In this document: positions 8,745 to 17,482 of the stretch, piece by piece
How positions within the stretch are numbered: the stretch's first letter is position 1
How the letters are laid out: each line of letters opens with the position of its first letter
Assembly: GCA_013343275.1 (NCBI GenBank)
Contig: CP046106.1
Location: 620,001 to 684,000 of the forward strand
DNA from: Candidatus Nanohaloarchaea archaeon
GTDB lineage: Archaea > Nanohalarchaeota > Nanosalinia > Nanosalinales > Nanosalinaceae
Length of the DNA stretch: 64,000 bases
Reading direction: 5' to 3'
The notes under the pieces: model-generated
Database searches by the model: none
Told to the model about the DNA's origin: nothing
The model's input: the letters and a program-made list of their open reading frames with translations, nothing else
Made by a program: the position numbers and the translations under genes

Positions 8745-10433
8745 CTAACCACGGAAGTAGTCCAGGAGGTCTTCCAGGTTTTCTGTATTGATTATGTTTT
8801 CTTTCTCGCACCAGCCGCGGCGGGCCTGTGATACTCCCAGGTGCAGTAGTTCCATCTCTGAGGTGGAGTGTGCGTCTGTTGAGATAACGTACTTTACTTT
8901 ATCGCGGTATTCCTTTACATTGGCCCAGTCCAGGTCAAGTCTTGCCGGCTGCGAATTGATTTCCAACGCCACATCTTCCTCCGAGGCCTTCTCTACAACT
9001 CTGTCGAGATCCAGATCAAGTGGCTCTCTCTCATTGATCTTCCTGTTCTGTGGATGTGCAATGATATCAACAGGGTAATCCTCCATAACCCAGATGAGAT
9101 CTTCCGTAGGATTTTCTGTAGGGTTATGCATCGCTACAACAACAAGATCGAACTCTCCGCAGGCCTCTTTCGAGACATCAAGGCCTTCATCTGTTATATT
9201 TGCTTCAATCCCGTGGAGAACTTCTACATCGTACTTTTCGTTTATTTCTTTGATTTCTTCTCTCTGTTCATCTATTTCGTCTTCTTCCAGGCCGTTTGCG
9301 ATCTGCAGGGAAGGCCCATGATCTGTAATCAGTATGTATTCGTGGCCTAGTTCTTCCGCTTTCTCCGCCAGTTCCTCTATACTGTCTCTGCCGTCGCTGT
9401 ACTTTGAGTGCATCTGAAGATCTCCTTTAACCTCTTCTCGCTCCACAAGATCCGGTAAGTTTTCTTTCTGGGCGGCTTCTACTTCTCCAGTATCTTCCCT
9501 CAGTTCTGGTTCTATGTAGTTCATCTGCAGCTTGTTGTAGATTCCTTCCTCAGTTTCTCCAGCGAGCTTGTTTTCATCGGAGTCGAAGAGGCCGTATTCA
9601 TTCAGTTTCCAGTCTTTCCTGGTTGCGATTGTTCTTACCGTTACGTTGTGGTCTTTGGATCCGGTGAAGTACTGTAGAGCTGCGCCGTAGCTTTCATCAT
9701 CAACTATTCTTAGATCTACCTGTAGGCCTCCGGAAACCTTTATTGAGGACTTGGTCTCTCCTTCTACCATTACTTCTTTTACATCACTTCCAGAGGTGAA
9801 ATCCTCCATTGCCTCCATTGCGTCATCTGCTGTCGCAAGGATATCAATATCTCCTACTGTAGGCCTTCTCCTGCGGAATGATCCAACTATGGTCACTCTA
9901 TTGTATTTTTCAGACTCTTCCATTTCTTCCCTGAGGTTCTGGGCGATCGGGAAGGCCTTTCCTATAAGCATCCTTTCCTGACCTTCTTTTGCCTGTTCTA
10001 TGTGCCCCAGGATCTTCCCCTGTGATTTTTTCCCGAAATCCTCTACCTCTTCTATCTTTCCTTCTTCCGCCGCTTGCTCAAGTTCATCGAGATCAGTAAC
10101 TTCGAGAGCTTTGTACAGTTTCTTCACTCTTTTCGGTCCCAGGCTTTCGACAGAGGTTAAGGCCTCTATATCTACAGGCAGTTCCTCTCTCAGCTGCTGA
10201 TAGTACTCCATTTCCCCGGTATCCAGGTATTCTGCGATCTTCTTGGCTATATTTTCTCCTACGCCATCAATTTCCTCGAGCTCTCCCCTCTCATGGATGT
10301 CTTCTATACTTTCTGATAGGGCCTCGATGTTCCTGGCTGCTCTCCTGTATGCCCGCGGCTTCCATTCAACTTCCTGCATCTCGAGGTAGTCAGCTATTTC
10401 GTACAGTTTGTCAGCTACTTCTTTGTTTTTCAT
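8745..10433 (-). CDS. polX: DNA polymerase X with PHP domain
   Basis: Start taken at ATG 10433 because the minus strand has AGGTG nine bases upstream; an earlier in-frame TTG does not. About 562 aa. Domain order: N-terminal HhH/8-kDa region (GVGENIAKKIAEYL), palm with GSFRRRRPTVGDIDIL near residue 185 carrying the paired metal-binding Asp, thumb, then a C-terminal PHP domain from about residue 335 (GDLQMHSKYSDG, ITDHGPS, HPQNR, STDAHS). Bacterial and archaeal PolX enzymes fill short gaps, and the PHP domain provides 3'-5' exonuclease or AP-site processing. Operon with LigA suggests joint gap filling and sealing in base excision repair. Confidence 0.95.
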   Translation of the reverse strand: MKNKEVADKLYEIADYLEMQEVEWKPRAYRRAARNIEALSESIEDIHERGELEEIDGVGENIAKKIAEYLDTGEMEYYQQLREELPVDIEALTSVESLGPKRVKKLYKALEVTDLDELEQAAEEGKIEEVEDFGKKSQGKILGHIEQAKEGQERMLIGKAFPIAQNLREEMEESEKYNRVTIVGSFRRRRPTVGDIDILATADDAMEAMEDFTSGSDVKEVMVEGETKSSIKVSGGLQVDLRIVDDESYGAALQYFTGSKDHNVTVRTIATRKDWKLNEYGLFDSDENKLAGETEEGIYNKLQMNYIEPELREDTGEVEAAQKENLPDLVEREEVKGDLQMHSKYSDGRDSIEELAEKAEELGHEYILITDHGPSLQIANGLEEDEIDEQREEIKEINEKYDVEVLHGIEANITDEGLDVSKEACGEFDLVVVAMHNPTENPTEDLIWVMEDYPVDIIAHPQNRKINEREPLDLDLDRVVEKASEEDVALEINSQPARLDLDWANVKEYRDKVKYVISTDAHSTSEMELLHLGVSQARRGWCEKENIINTENLEDLLDYFRG

Positions 10434-10539
10434 TCCTGGAAGCACCTCTCAGTTTAAGGGTTAAACATCTTGCCCTCCAGTTCTTACTTACAACTCCAGT
10501 CTTTTCAAAAAACCTCAGAAAACGCGAAAAGGTAGAAAT

Positions 10540-11094
10540 ATGAGCGATAAAGCAGTTCTAGTCGGCAGATTCCAGCCCTTTCACCAGGGCCACAGAGAAG
10601 TAGTTGAGGAATACATAGATGAGCACGAACTAGCTATCGCTATCGGCAGTGCCAACGAGGAAGGCTCCGAGGAAAACCCTCTTAGCTTCGAGGAGAGAAA
10701 AGAAATCATCAGAGCCTGCTACCCTGAAATAGAGGTGGTTGGCCTGGAAGACTTTGATGAGGACGAGGAAGGCAACTTCAGATGGCTGAAGGAATTGAAG
10801 GAAAATACTTCTGCTGAGAAAGTTATTTCCCAGAATAACCTTGTCAAGAGACTGGTTCGAGAAGACGGCGAGCTGGAGCTTGTAGAACAGGATATGCATG
10901 AGCCCAGCATCTACTCAGGGACCGAGGTACGGAGGAGGATAAAGTCCGGCGAGGAATGGAGATATCTTGTACCTGGATGTGCAGAGGACAGAATCGCCGA
11001 AAAGATCGAGAAGATAAAGGAGTCCGGAATACAGTACGAGTTCGAGCCAGGATGGGAGCCTAAGAACTCCTACCACGACACATACGAAAAATAG
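10540..11094 (+). CDS. nadM: Nicotinamide-nucleotide adenylyltransferase NadM
   Basis: 184 aa. Starts with the nucleotidyltransferase motif GRFQPFHQGH (residues 9-18), with the HxGH-type ATP-binding loop, and ends with SGTEVRRRI (ISGTxIR family motif) before a C-terminal tail. It joins NMN and ATP to make NAD+. The usual archaeal protein is about 170 aa, so this is full length. It is divergent from polX-ligA and ends flush with the opposed nnrD, placing NAD supply beside an NAD-consuming ligase. Confidence 0.95.
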   Translation: MSDKAVLVGRFQPFHQGHREVVEEYIDEHELAIAIGSANEEGSEENPLSFEERKEIIRACYPEIEVVGLEDFDEDEEGNFRWLKELKENTSAEKVISQNNLVKRLVREDGELELVEQDMHEPSIYSGTEVRRRIKSGEEWRYLVPGCAEDRIAEKIEKIKESGIQYEFEPGWEPKNSYHDTYEK

Positions 11095-11862
11095 TCACTC
11101 TTTAAGAACTGCAGGGATAAAATCCAGCAGATCAGTAGCTACAAGGCCATTACCGTGCTCTTCAAAGACTTTTTCTCCAGCACGGCCATTTACATAGGCA
11201 GCCAATCTTGAGGCCTCTACATCAGCAAGGTCTTGAGACCTGAAACCAGCAACTAGCCCCGCCAGTACATCACCTGTTCCTCCAACAGTCATTCCTGCGC
11301 AGCCAGTGTCGTTCTCGAAAACAGTTTCCTCGGAGAAAACTTTATCGACCTCTCCTTTCAGAAGCACGGTACTACCTGTTTCAGCTGCAAAGTCTTTCTC
11401 TGAACCGTACTCCTGTCTTATTGCCTCTGCTTCTCCAGAATGAGGAGTAAAAATATTATCCGTGAACTCGAGCAACGGCTCTATAGCTGCTGCATCCACA
11501 ACAAGTCTTCCTGCCTCCTCGGCGAACTCCTTGAGAGTTACAGGATCGAAATCTACCAGTCCAGCCCCTACAACAGTTGTATCGGCCCATTCTTCAAGCT
11601 CCCAGGCCTTCCTAAGAGATCCTTCATCGAAAGTTTCTCCATAGCTCTCCACAATCAGGTTTTCAGAGAAACCCTGTACTACAGGTTTTGCATCTTCCGA
11701 GGTCAGAACCTTCACGAGGTCGGCTCCTGATCTGAGAGCGGCCTGAGCTGCAAGAGCTGGTGCACCAGTGTACTTCTCACTGCCTCCTATCACGAGTACC
11801 TTGCCGTTCTGACCCTTATGAGATCCTGAATCTCTATGAATTTTCTGCAGAAGCTGTTCCAT
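11095..11862 (-). CDS. nnrD: ADP-dependent NAD(P)H-hydrate dehydratase
   Basis: About 255 aa from the ATG at 11862 (a GTG two codons upstream is possible). Ribokinase-like YjeF C-terminal domain: SHKGQNGKVLVIGGS near the N-terminus, PHSGEAEA, TVLLKGEVD and the catalytic GGTGDVLAGL (about residues 194-202). It repairs hydrated NAD(P)HX using ADP. The NnrE epimerase domain that is fused in many species is absent here, so the epimerase must be encoded elsewhere or be missing. Confidence 0.92.
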   Translation of the reverse strand: MEQLLQKIHRDSGSHKGQNGKVLVIGGSEKYTGAPALAAQAALRSGADLVKVLTSEDAKPVVQGFSENLIVESYGETFDEGSLRKAWELEEWADTTVVGAGLVDFDPVTLKEFAEEAGRLVVDAAAIEPLLEFTDNIFTPHSGEAEAIRQEYGSEKDFAAETGSTVLLKGEVDKVFSEETVFENDTGCAGMTVGGTGDVLAGLVAGFRSQDLADVEASRLAAYVNGRAGEKVFEEHGNGLVATDLLDFIPAVLKE

Positions 11863-11958
11863 AAACACGTATTATTTACAGTTCTCTGCTGAAAAAGCTG
11901 TACCAGTCTTCAAGTAATTCTTTTTATTCAGGCTGGAGAAATTGTGTTACGTGATATT

Positions 11959-12984
11959 ATGGTAAAAGTCGTTGTAAACGGAATAGGTACTATCGGCAAG
12001 AGAGTTGCCGAGGCCGTCAGAAAACAGGAAGACATGCAGCTTTACGGTATTGCAGATGTCTCTCCATCAGGACAGTTAAAAGATGAATTAAGCGAGGAAG
12101 GAGGCCTTCATGGAACCCCGCTCTATGCATCCAATCAGGACGGGCTTGAAAACCTGTCAGATGCTGGAATGCATGTAGAAGGCCTGTTGGAGGAGGAAGT
12201 CGATGAAATAGATGTAGTAGTTGACTGCACCCCTTCAGGAGTCGACCAGATGAACAAGGAAAACCTGTACGAGCCGAACAATATCAAGGCGATCTTCGAG
12301 GGCGGAGCCGACTCTGAAATAGCACCAGTATCCTTTAACGCAGATGCCAACTACGACGAGGCCCGCGGAGAGGACTTTGTAAGAGTTGTATCCTGCAACA
12401 CCACTTCACTCTCCAGGACCATGGATGCAGTTGAATCAAGCTTTGAGATAGAGAAAGCAACTGCGAATCTGGTCAGAAGAGGGGGCGACATCCCTCAGGA
12501 CTCCAGAGGCCCTATCAACTCCACAATCCCAGTTACAGAGGTTCCTTCACACCACGGGCCTGATGTACAGGAAGTGATGCCGGATTTAGATATCAAGACG
12601 CTGGCTGTGAAAGTTCCTACGACGTACGGCCACGTGCATATGGTGACAGCGGAGCTGGAGAGCAATCCTTCAGAAGAAGATGTGAAAGCTGCATTCAGAG
12701 AGCAGCCTCGTGTCGAAGTTCTCAGCGCGGGCGAAGGATATGACTCTACCGCGAAGATCCACGAGAAGATGAGGGATCTGGGCCGGAAGAGAAGCGATAT
12801 GCAGGAGGCCGCTGTCTGGGAGGAAACCATTACTGTAGAGGACGGCACCCTGTACTGGATCCACATGGTGCATCAGGAGGCAATTGTGGTACCCGAGAAC
12901 ATCGATGCTATCCGGGCCATGTTCGAGACGGAGGACCAGGAGACTAGTATCGAGATGACCAACGACTCGATGGGTATCGAGTAG
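11959..12984 (+). CDS. gap: Archaeal type II glyceraldehyde-3-phosphate dehydrogenase
   Basis: Start at ATG 11959 (MVKVVVNGIGTIGKRVA), which puts the Rossmann GxGxxG at residues 8-13; an upstream in-frame TTG is less likely. About 341 aa. The catalytic Cys is C146 in VSCNTTSLSRT, and the phosphate-binding RRGGDIPQDSRGPINS and TTYGHVHMV follow. This is the archaeal phosphorylating enzyme rather than the bacterial GapA type. It converts glyceraldehyde 3-phosphate to 1,3-bisphosphoglycerate or the reverse. First gene of the sugar island. Confidence 0.95.
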   Translation: MVKVVVNGIGTIGKRVAEAVRKQEDMQLYGIADVSPSGQLKDELSEEGGLHGTPLYASNQDGLENLSDAGMHVEGLLEEEVDEIDVVVDCTPSGVDQMNKENLYEPNNIKAIFEGGADSEIAPVSFNADANYDEARGEDFVRVVSCNTTSLSRTMDAVESSFEIEKATANLVRRGGDIPQDSRGPINSTIPVTEVPSHHGPDVQEVMPDLDIKTLAVKVPTTYGHVHMVTAELESNPSEEDVKAAFREQPRVEVLSAGEGYDSTAKIHEKMRDLGRKRSDMQEAAVWEETITVEDGTLYWIHMVHQEAIVVPENIDAIRAMFETEDQETSIEMTNDSMGIE

Positions 12985-13031
12985 TCCTATTCACCTTTCC
13001 TATTTTATTTCTCATCTATCTATTCTGAACT

Positions 13032-14069
13032 GTGGACAGGAAAATCTTGATGCTTGGCTGGGGATTCCCTCCGAAGATAGAGGGCGGTCTTGACATACAT
13101 GTAGCACATCTATTCGAGGAGCTGCGGAAGAAGGATATCGATGTAGATCTGGCGCTGCCAGAGGAGTACGCACCAGCCATGAATGATGTTACCGCGCTGG
13201 AGACAGAGTCAGAGCATATTCTGCCGCAGTCACGGGAGATCTCCTCAAAGGTTGCAGAACTGGCCAAGGACTACGATATAGTTCATACCCACGACTGGTT
13301 TGGAAGCGAGGCCGGTCTCAAGTCAAAGAAGTACTCGGGCGTGAAATGGGTTTCGACCCTGCACTCACTAAGCAGCCAGAGATCAAGGAGCACAAATGAG
13401 GAAGGCCTGAAGCTGGAGAGAGCGGCAGCAGAGAAATCTGACACCCTGATAACTGTGAGCAACAAGCTAGCTGAAGAGGTTAAATCAGAGTTCAACACTT
13501 CGGCCCAGGTAATCCACAACGGATTCTCAAGCAAGAAGAAAAAAGGTAGAGACATGAAAGAAGAACTAGGAATAGAAAACAACATGATTTTCTTTGTAGG
13601 CCGGCATGCAGAGCAAAAAGGTCTCGAACACCTGCTATATGGATTTAAGAAGTTCTTGGAGGAGGAAGACGGAGTGCTTGTGCTTGGAGGCGAAGGCCAC
13701 ATGAGTGAAGCGCTACAGGACTTCGCAGAGATACTTGGTATAGATGAAAAAGTACTGTTCCCTGGCTTTATCCCTGAAGGAGATCTAGGAGACTACTACA
13801 GTTCTGCAGATGTATTTGTCTCCCCTTCGCTGAACGAACCTTTCGGACTTACTCTTACCGAGGCCCTAGAGCACCAGACTCCTGTAGTTGCTGCTGAAAG
13901 CGGGGCTGAAGAGATACTGCCCGACAATACTATCATCAAAGTCGAGCCTGACTCCAGCGAGATAAGTGCGGGTATTTCAGAGGCCTTAGATAAAGAGATC
14001 AGCAGTATAGAGGGCCGGAGCTGGGAAGAAGTTGCAGAGGAAACACTCGAAGTTTACAGGGATCTGTAG
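13032..14069 (+). CDS. GT4-family glycosyltransferase (glycogen-synthase-like)
   Basis: 345 aa from a GTG start. GT-B fold: N-terminal LMLGWGFPPKIEGGLDIHVAHL with the Gly-rich donor loop, HTHDWFGSEAG, then the C-terminal Rossmann half with FFVGRHAEQKGLEHLL (R and K for phosphate binding) and SPSLNEPFGLTLTEAL, the retaining E-x7-E motif. It should transfer an activated sugar and, given its neighbours, probably acts on glucans, but the donor cannot be read from sequence. It lies 47 nt after gap and may share a transcript. It is a distant relative of the GT4 enzyme at 17.5 kb. Confidence 0.85.
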   Translation: MDRKILMLGWGFPPKIEGGLDIHVAHLFEELRKKDIDVDLALPEEYAPAMNDVTALETESEHILPQSREISSKVAELAKDYDIVHTHDWFGSEAGLKSKKYSGVKWVSTLHSLSSQRSRSTNEEGLKLERAAAEKSDTLITVSNKLAEEVKSEFNTSAQVIHNGFSSKKKKGRDMKEELGIENNMIFFVGRHAEQKGLEHLLYGFKKFLEEEDGVLVLGGEGHMSEALQDFAEILGIDEKVLFPGFIPEGDLGDYYSSADVFVSPSLNEPFGLTLTEALEHQTPVVAAESGAEEILPDNTIIKVEPDSSEISAGISEALDKEISSIEGRSWEEVAEETLEVYRDL

Positions 14070-14074
14070 CAAAT

Positions 14075-14302
14075 CTATCCCAGTATTTCGAAATCCGATA
14101 TTTCGCCTTCATGCACCAACTGATAGCCGAAATCAGTGCTTCTGAGGCCTTCATAGCTTTCAGCATAGTAACTTGTATTGTTATCTGATTCTTCAGGCAG
14201 GTAGATCCTCTCTTCTTCGCCTTCTACCGCTACCGCTATCTTCCTGTCGGTGTGAATGTCGATCTGGCTTCCTTTCTCTGTTTCCTGTATCCGGACATCC
14301 AT
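14075..14302 (-). CDS. Small acidic hypothetical protein
   Basis: 75 aa, no Cys, no membrane segment. Alternating hydrophobic and charged stretches (DVRIQETEKGSQIDIHTDR, KIAVAVEGEEERIYLP) suggest a small beta-sheet protein. No family recognised. It is convergent with the upstream glycosyltransferase (5 nt gap) and divergent from the GH57 gene. A 13-nt palindrome (GAAGT-TAT-ACTTC, 14305-14317) sits directly before its start codon and may be a regulatory site. Confidence 0.6.
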   Translation of the reverse strand: MDVRIQETEKGSQIDIHTDRKIAVAVEGEEERIYLPEESDNNTSYYAESYEGLRSTDFGYQLVHEGEISDFEILG

Positions 14303-14372
14303 AAGAAGTTATACTTCACGGCAGTTTTTAACGACCGTGGCCGATTTAAACGAGGTTAAAGAAAACCTTTCT

Positions 14373-15587
14373 ATGACAGATCTAACCCTTTCATTCGAAG
14401 TGCATCAGCCTCACAGATTGAGGATCGACGGAGTAAAAGAGGATGCAGAAGACCTCTACGACAGGTATTTCGATGACGAAATGAATGAGCACTTCTTCAA
14501 GGATGTGGCCGAGAACTGCTACTTTCCTGCAACCGAGAGGCTTTTGAGGGCGGCCAGAGAGCTGGAAGGTACAGAAAACGAGCTGGTTGTGAACTTCTCG
14601 ATCTCCAGCTCCTGGATCGAACAGGCAGAGAAATATCACCCGGAACTGATCGACATGCTGAACAAGTTCCCTGAGGACAGCATAGATTTCATCGGGCAGG
14701 CCCACTACCACAGCCTTGCAGGCCTTTTCTTCGACAAAGAGGAGTTCAGGTGGCAGATCAACAGGCACCGCGACATCATTGAGGAGAAGTTCGGCGTAAG
14801 GCCTCAGGTCATGACCAACACCGAGCTAATCTACCACAACGAGATAGGTAAAGTTGCCGCAGAGGAAGGCTACGAAGGCATTTTTACGGAGGGCGCTGAA
14901 AGAATACTGGGCTGGAGATCTCCTAACCACGCGTACACTCAGCCAGATTTCATGGATGGAGAGAAAACCAGCATCTTGCTGAGAAACCGTGAGCTTACAG
15001 ACGATGTTGGCTACCGTTTCTCTGCGGAGTGGTGGAGCGAATACCCGCTGACCGCTGACAAATACGCAGCCTGGCTTGACGAAGAGGAAGGCGACATGAT
15101 CAACCTGTTCATGGACTACGAAACATTTGGAGAGCATCACTGGGAGGGAACCGGAATACTGTGGTTCCTGGAAGATCTGCCGCATGAGGTAGCAGATAGG
15201 GAGGACCTTCAGTTCAGGAAAGTGCGCGAAGTAGCTGAGAAAGAACCTGTCGGCGAGTTCGATGCCTTCGAATACAACACCGTTTCCTGGGCCGACCAGG
15301 AGATGGACGCCTCCGCCTGGCTTGGAAACCCTATGCAGAAGATGCTCTTCGAAAAACTTCAGGAACTTGAGGACAAAGTAAAAGATCTTGACGATCCCGA
15401 AGTCAAGGATGTCTGGAGAAAATTCCTCACCTCCGATCATCTGCACCATATCGCGACAAAAACCATGGACGACGGTTCAGTGCATAACTACTTCTCATAC
15501 TTCGATCACCCACACCAAGGTTTCGCAGTTATCACAGAACACATAATGGATTTCCAGCAGCAGGTCGAGAAAAAGTTAAGAGAGTAG
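14373..15587 (+). CDS. GH57-family alpha-glucan hydrolase or glucanotransferase
   Basis: Start at ATG 14373, directly before the GH57 motif FEVHQPHR; in-frame sequence further upstream overlaps the promoter region and the divergent gene. 404 aa. Conserved GH57 regions in order: His11 in motif 1; IGQAHYHSLAGLF; nucleophile Glu151 in MTNTELIYHNE; acid/base Asp248 in MDYETFGEHHW; and a C-terminal helical domain. The family includes alpha-amylases, 4-alpha-glucanotransferases and branching enzymes. The compact length favours an intracellular amylase-type enzyme. No signal peptide, so it should act on internal glycogen. Confidence 0.9.
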   Translation: MTDLTLSFEVHQPHRLRIDGVKEDAEDLYDRYFDDEMNEHFFKDVAENCYFPATERLLRAARELEGTENELVVNFSISSSWIEQAEKYHPELIDMLNKFPEDSIDFIGQAHYHSLAGLFFDKEEFRWQINRHRDIIEEKFGVRPQVMTNTELIYHNEIGKVAAEEGYEGIFTEGAERILGWRSPNHAYTQPDFMDGEKTSILLRNRELTDDVGYRFSAEWWSEYPLTADKYAAWLDEEEGDMINLFMDYETFGEHHWEGTGILWFLEDLPHEVADREDLQFRKVREVAEKEPVGEFDAFEYNTVSWADQEMDASAWLGNPMQKMLFEKLQELEDKVKDLDDPEVKDVWRKFLTSDHLHHIATKTMDDGSVHNYFSYFDHPHQGFAVITEHIMDFQQQVEKKLRE

Positions 15588-15600
15588 CTTATTATCCTAG

Positions 15601-16563
15601 TTAGTCTCTAGAATCATTCAAAAATATTTGATTATTATCGAAACCTTCCTCTGGAAACAAATCTCCATATAACTCCACATAACTATCCACTTTCTCCTTA
15701 AATTCTTCGTTGTTACCTGATTCAGCGCTTACTTCCCAGTTCTTCGCCCAGTTTATGATATCATTCAGCAATATTGCTCGCTCTTTGAATTCAGCTACAG
15801 AAAATATCTCTTCTTTTCTCACTTCCATCTTGTCAGCGTAATCCCGAAGAGTCTCTTTATAGAAGTCTCTATCTAGACCTTCGTGTATATACATGAATAC
15901 TATTTCTCCCTCAGGATTATTGTTTAGACCAGCTCTCTCCCAGTCAATTAACCGGGGATCTTGAGGCGAACCGATAAGAGAGCTCGAGATATCTCCATGA
16001 ACGAACCCAGTTCTTCCCGACGGAATTTTCCCAGCCTCCTTCTTCACTGCTTCAAGCTGTTCGGAGATCCAGTCCATGAAGTCAGAAGAGAATTTATTTC
16101 CCTCAATATCTTCGTACCGCTGTACCCCAAACTGCTCAACATCTTCTTCCGGAGTATTAGTGTTTCTCAGTATATCTTCAGGAATCTTTCTCTGCAGTGC
16201 TTCAGTGTCTAAAGAGTGAATATCAGCAAAGATCTGTGCCAGTCTTTCCGGAGGCAGTTCTTGAGGATCAATAACATCTCCCTCTATATACTCTATGAGT
16301 TCAGTTTCTTTTTCCGAGAAGTATCTTACAGGTTCAGGAGAATAACCAAAGTTCAAGCATTCAAGAGCCTCTAGTACCCTGTACTCTATTTCTAGTCTAT
16401 TCTCCTCTTCAATATCAGGCCGGTTACAGCGGTAGACAAAATAGTCCCCATCTATTTCGACAGTGAAGTTCCAGTTGCTGTAGCCTGTCTTCCTATCGAG
16501 AACCGAAATATTTCCATCAAACTGTTCTTCGAGATAAAACTTAACCTCTTCTTGCTTAACCAT
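15601..16563 (-). CDS. APH-like phosphotransferase, degenerate Brenner motif
   Basis: 320 aa with the aminoglycoside/choline kinase fold: N-lobe NFTVEIDGDYFVYRCNRP, hinge TELIEYIEGDVI, then FVHGDISSSLIG and LIDWERAG. The catalytic Asp (D191) and metal-binding Asp (D207) are present, but the Asn that normally ends HGDxxxxN is Leu196. This may change metal use or reduce activity. The substrate is unknown; relatives phosphorylate small alcohols such as choline or ethanolamine, or sugars. Convergent with the GH57 gene (13 nt gap). Confidence 0.75.
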   Translation of the reverse strand: MVKQEEVKFYLEEQFDGNISVLDRKTGYSNWNFTVEIDGDYFVYRCNRPDIEEENRLEIEYRVLEALECLNFGYSPEPVRYFSEKETELIEYIEGDVIDPQELPPERLAQIFADIHSLDTEALQRKIPEDILRNTNTPEEDVEQFGVQRYEDIEGNKFSSDFMDWISEQLEAVKKEAGKIPSGRTGFVHGDISSSLIGSPQDPRLIDWERAGLNNNPEGEIVFMYIHEGLDRDFYKETLRDYADKMEVRKEEIFSVAEFKERAILLNDIINWAKNWEVSAESGNNEEFKEKVDSYVELYGDLFPEEGFDNNQIFLNDSRD

Positions 16564-16607
16564 GAAAAATTCGCCTTCTCGAAAAAGAAATTTAGTTGGG
16601 AAACTTA

Positions 16608-16650
16608 TTAACTTGCCGAGAGCAGTTGTAGTTGATATCCAGCAAGTTAA
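16608..16650. repeat. 9-bp inverted repeat in a divergent promoter region
   Basis: TTAACTTGC (16608-16616) and GCAAGTTAA (16642-16650) are perfect inverted copies separated by 25 nt. They sit in the 210-nt AT-rich gap between the APH-like and alpha/beta hydrolase genes. A nearby 9-mer, TCTATTAAG, occurs twice. Could be a regulator site or an RNA hairpin. Confidence 0.4.
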
Positions 16651-16773
16651 GCTCTATTAAGGAGATTGAATAGGTAAGATGAATTTAGAGATGGCAAAAT
16701 TCTATTAAGCGCTATTTACTAGCATAGTATTGAAAAATCTAGAAATAAAAAATCTGGCTTAGACAAATTAGAC

Positions 16774-17481
16774 GTGACAACAGAGAAACATCAGATAGAG
16801 GTTGAAAACGGAGAAGAAATCTCCGCAGTACACCACAAATCAGATTCTGACAAATGGATTTTCTTCTGCCATGGATTCGGAAGCAACAAGGAAGGTAGCT
16901 ATGAGGCCCGTGCTGAGAGAGCTGTTGAAGAAGGATTTAACGCGGCAAGATTTGATTTCAGAGGTAACGGTGAGAGCGATGGCTGTTTCAAGGAACAGTT
17001 CCTTAGCGACAAAATAGATGATCTCAAGGCCTGTGTTGAGTATTTTGATCCGGACAGAGTTCTTCTCTTCGGTATGAGCTTCGGTGGGAAAGTGGTATTC
17101 CACGCGGCCAGAGATGTGGATGCTGAGGTCGTTGTCGGCAAGTCTCCGGTAACCTACAACTCTGTGATGGATAAGTTCCGGGAGGCCGTTGAGGAGAATG
17201 GAGAGTTCACGTTGTTCGAAGATAAAACAATTACAGCAGATTTCTACACAGATCTAGATACTTACGACTTCCGTGAAGCAGTTGAAGGCCTCGACGTTCC
17301 AGTAGCTATTTTCCATGGCGGTGCCGATACCACAGTTCACTTCGAGAACTCTGCCAAGGCTGTTAAAGAGTTAGATGGCGAAGCCCTGCTTTACAAGCTG
17401 AAAGGTGAGAAGCACTCTCTAAGCGATGATGGAGAAGCAAAGATGCAGGACATGATGTTCTCCTGGCTAGAGAACCTTTAA
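16774..17481 (+). CDS. Alpha/beta hydrolase
   Basis: 235 aa from a GTG start. Oxyanion region FFCHGFGSNKEGSY, ARFDFRGNGESDG, nucleophile elbow GMSFGG with Ser102, acid Asp in FHGGADTTV and His in GEKHSLSDDG complete the catalytic triad. It resembles small cytoplasmic esterases or acyl-hydrolases. No signal peptide and no cap domain of note. Substrate not predictable. It converges with the GT4 operon, with stops almost touching at 17481 and 17483. Confidence 0.88.
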   Translation: MTTEKHQIEVENGEEISAVHHKSDSDKWIFFCHGFGSNKEGSYEARAERAVEEGFNAARFDFRGNGESDGCFKEQFLSDKIDDLKACVEYFDPDRVLLFGMSFGGKVVFHAARDVDAEVVVGKSPVTYNSVMDKFREAVEENGEFTLFEDKTITADFYTDLDTYDFREAVEGLDVPVAIFHGGADTTVHFENSAKAVKELDGEALLYKLKGEKHSLSDDGEAKMQDMMFSWLENL

Positions 17482-17482
17482 T

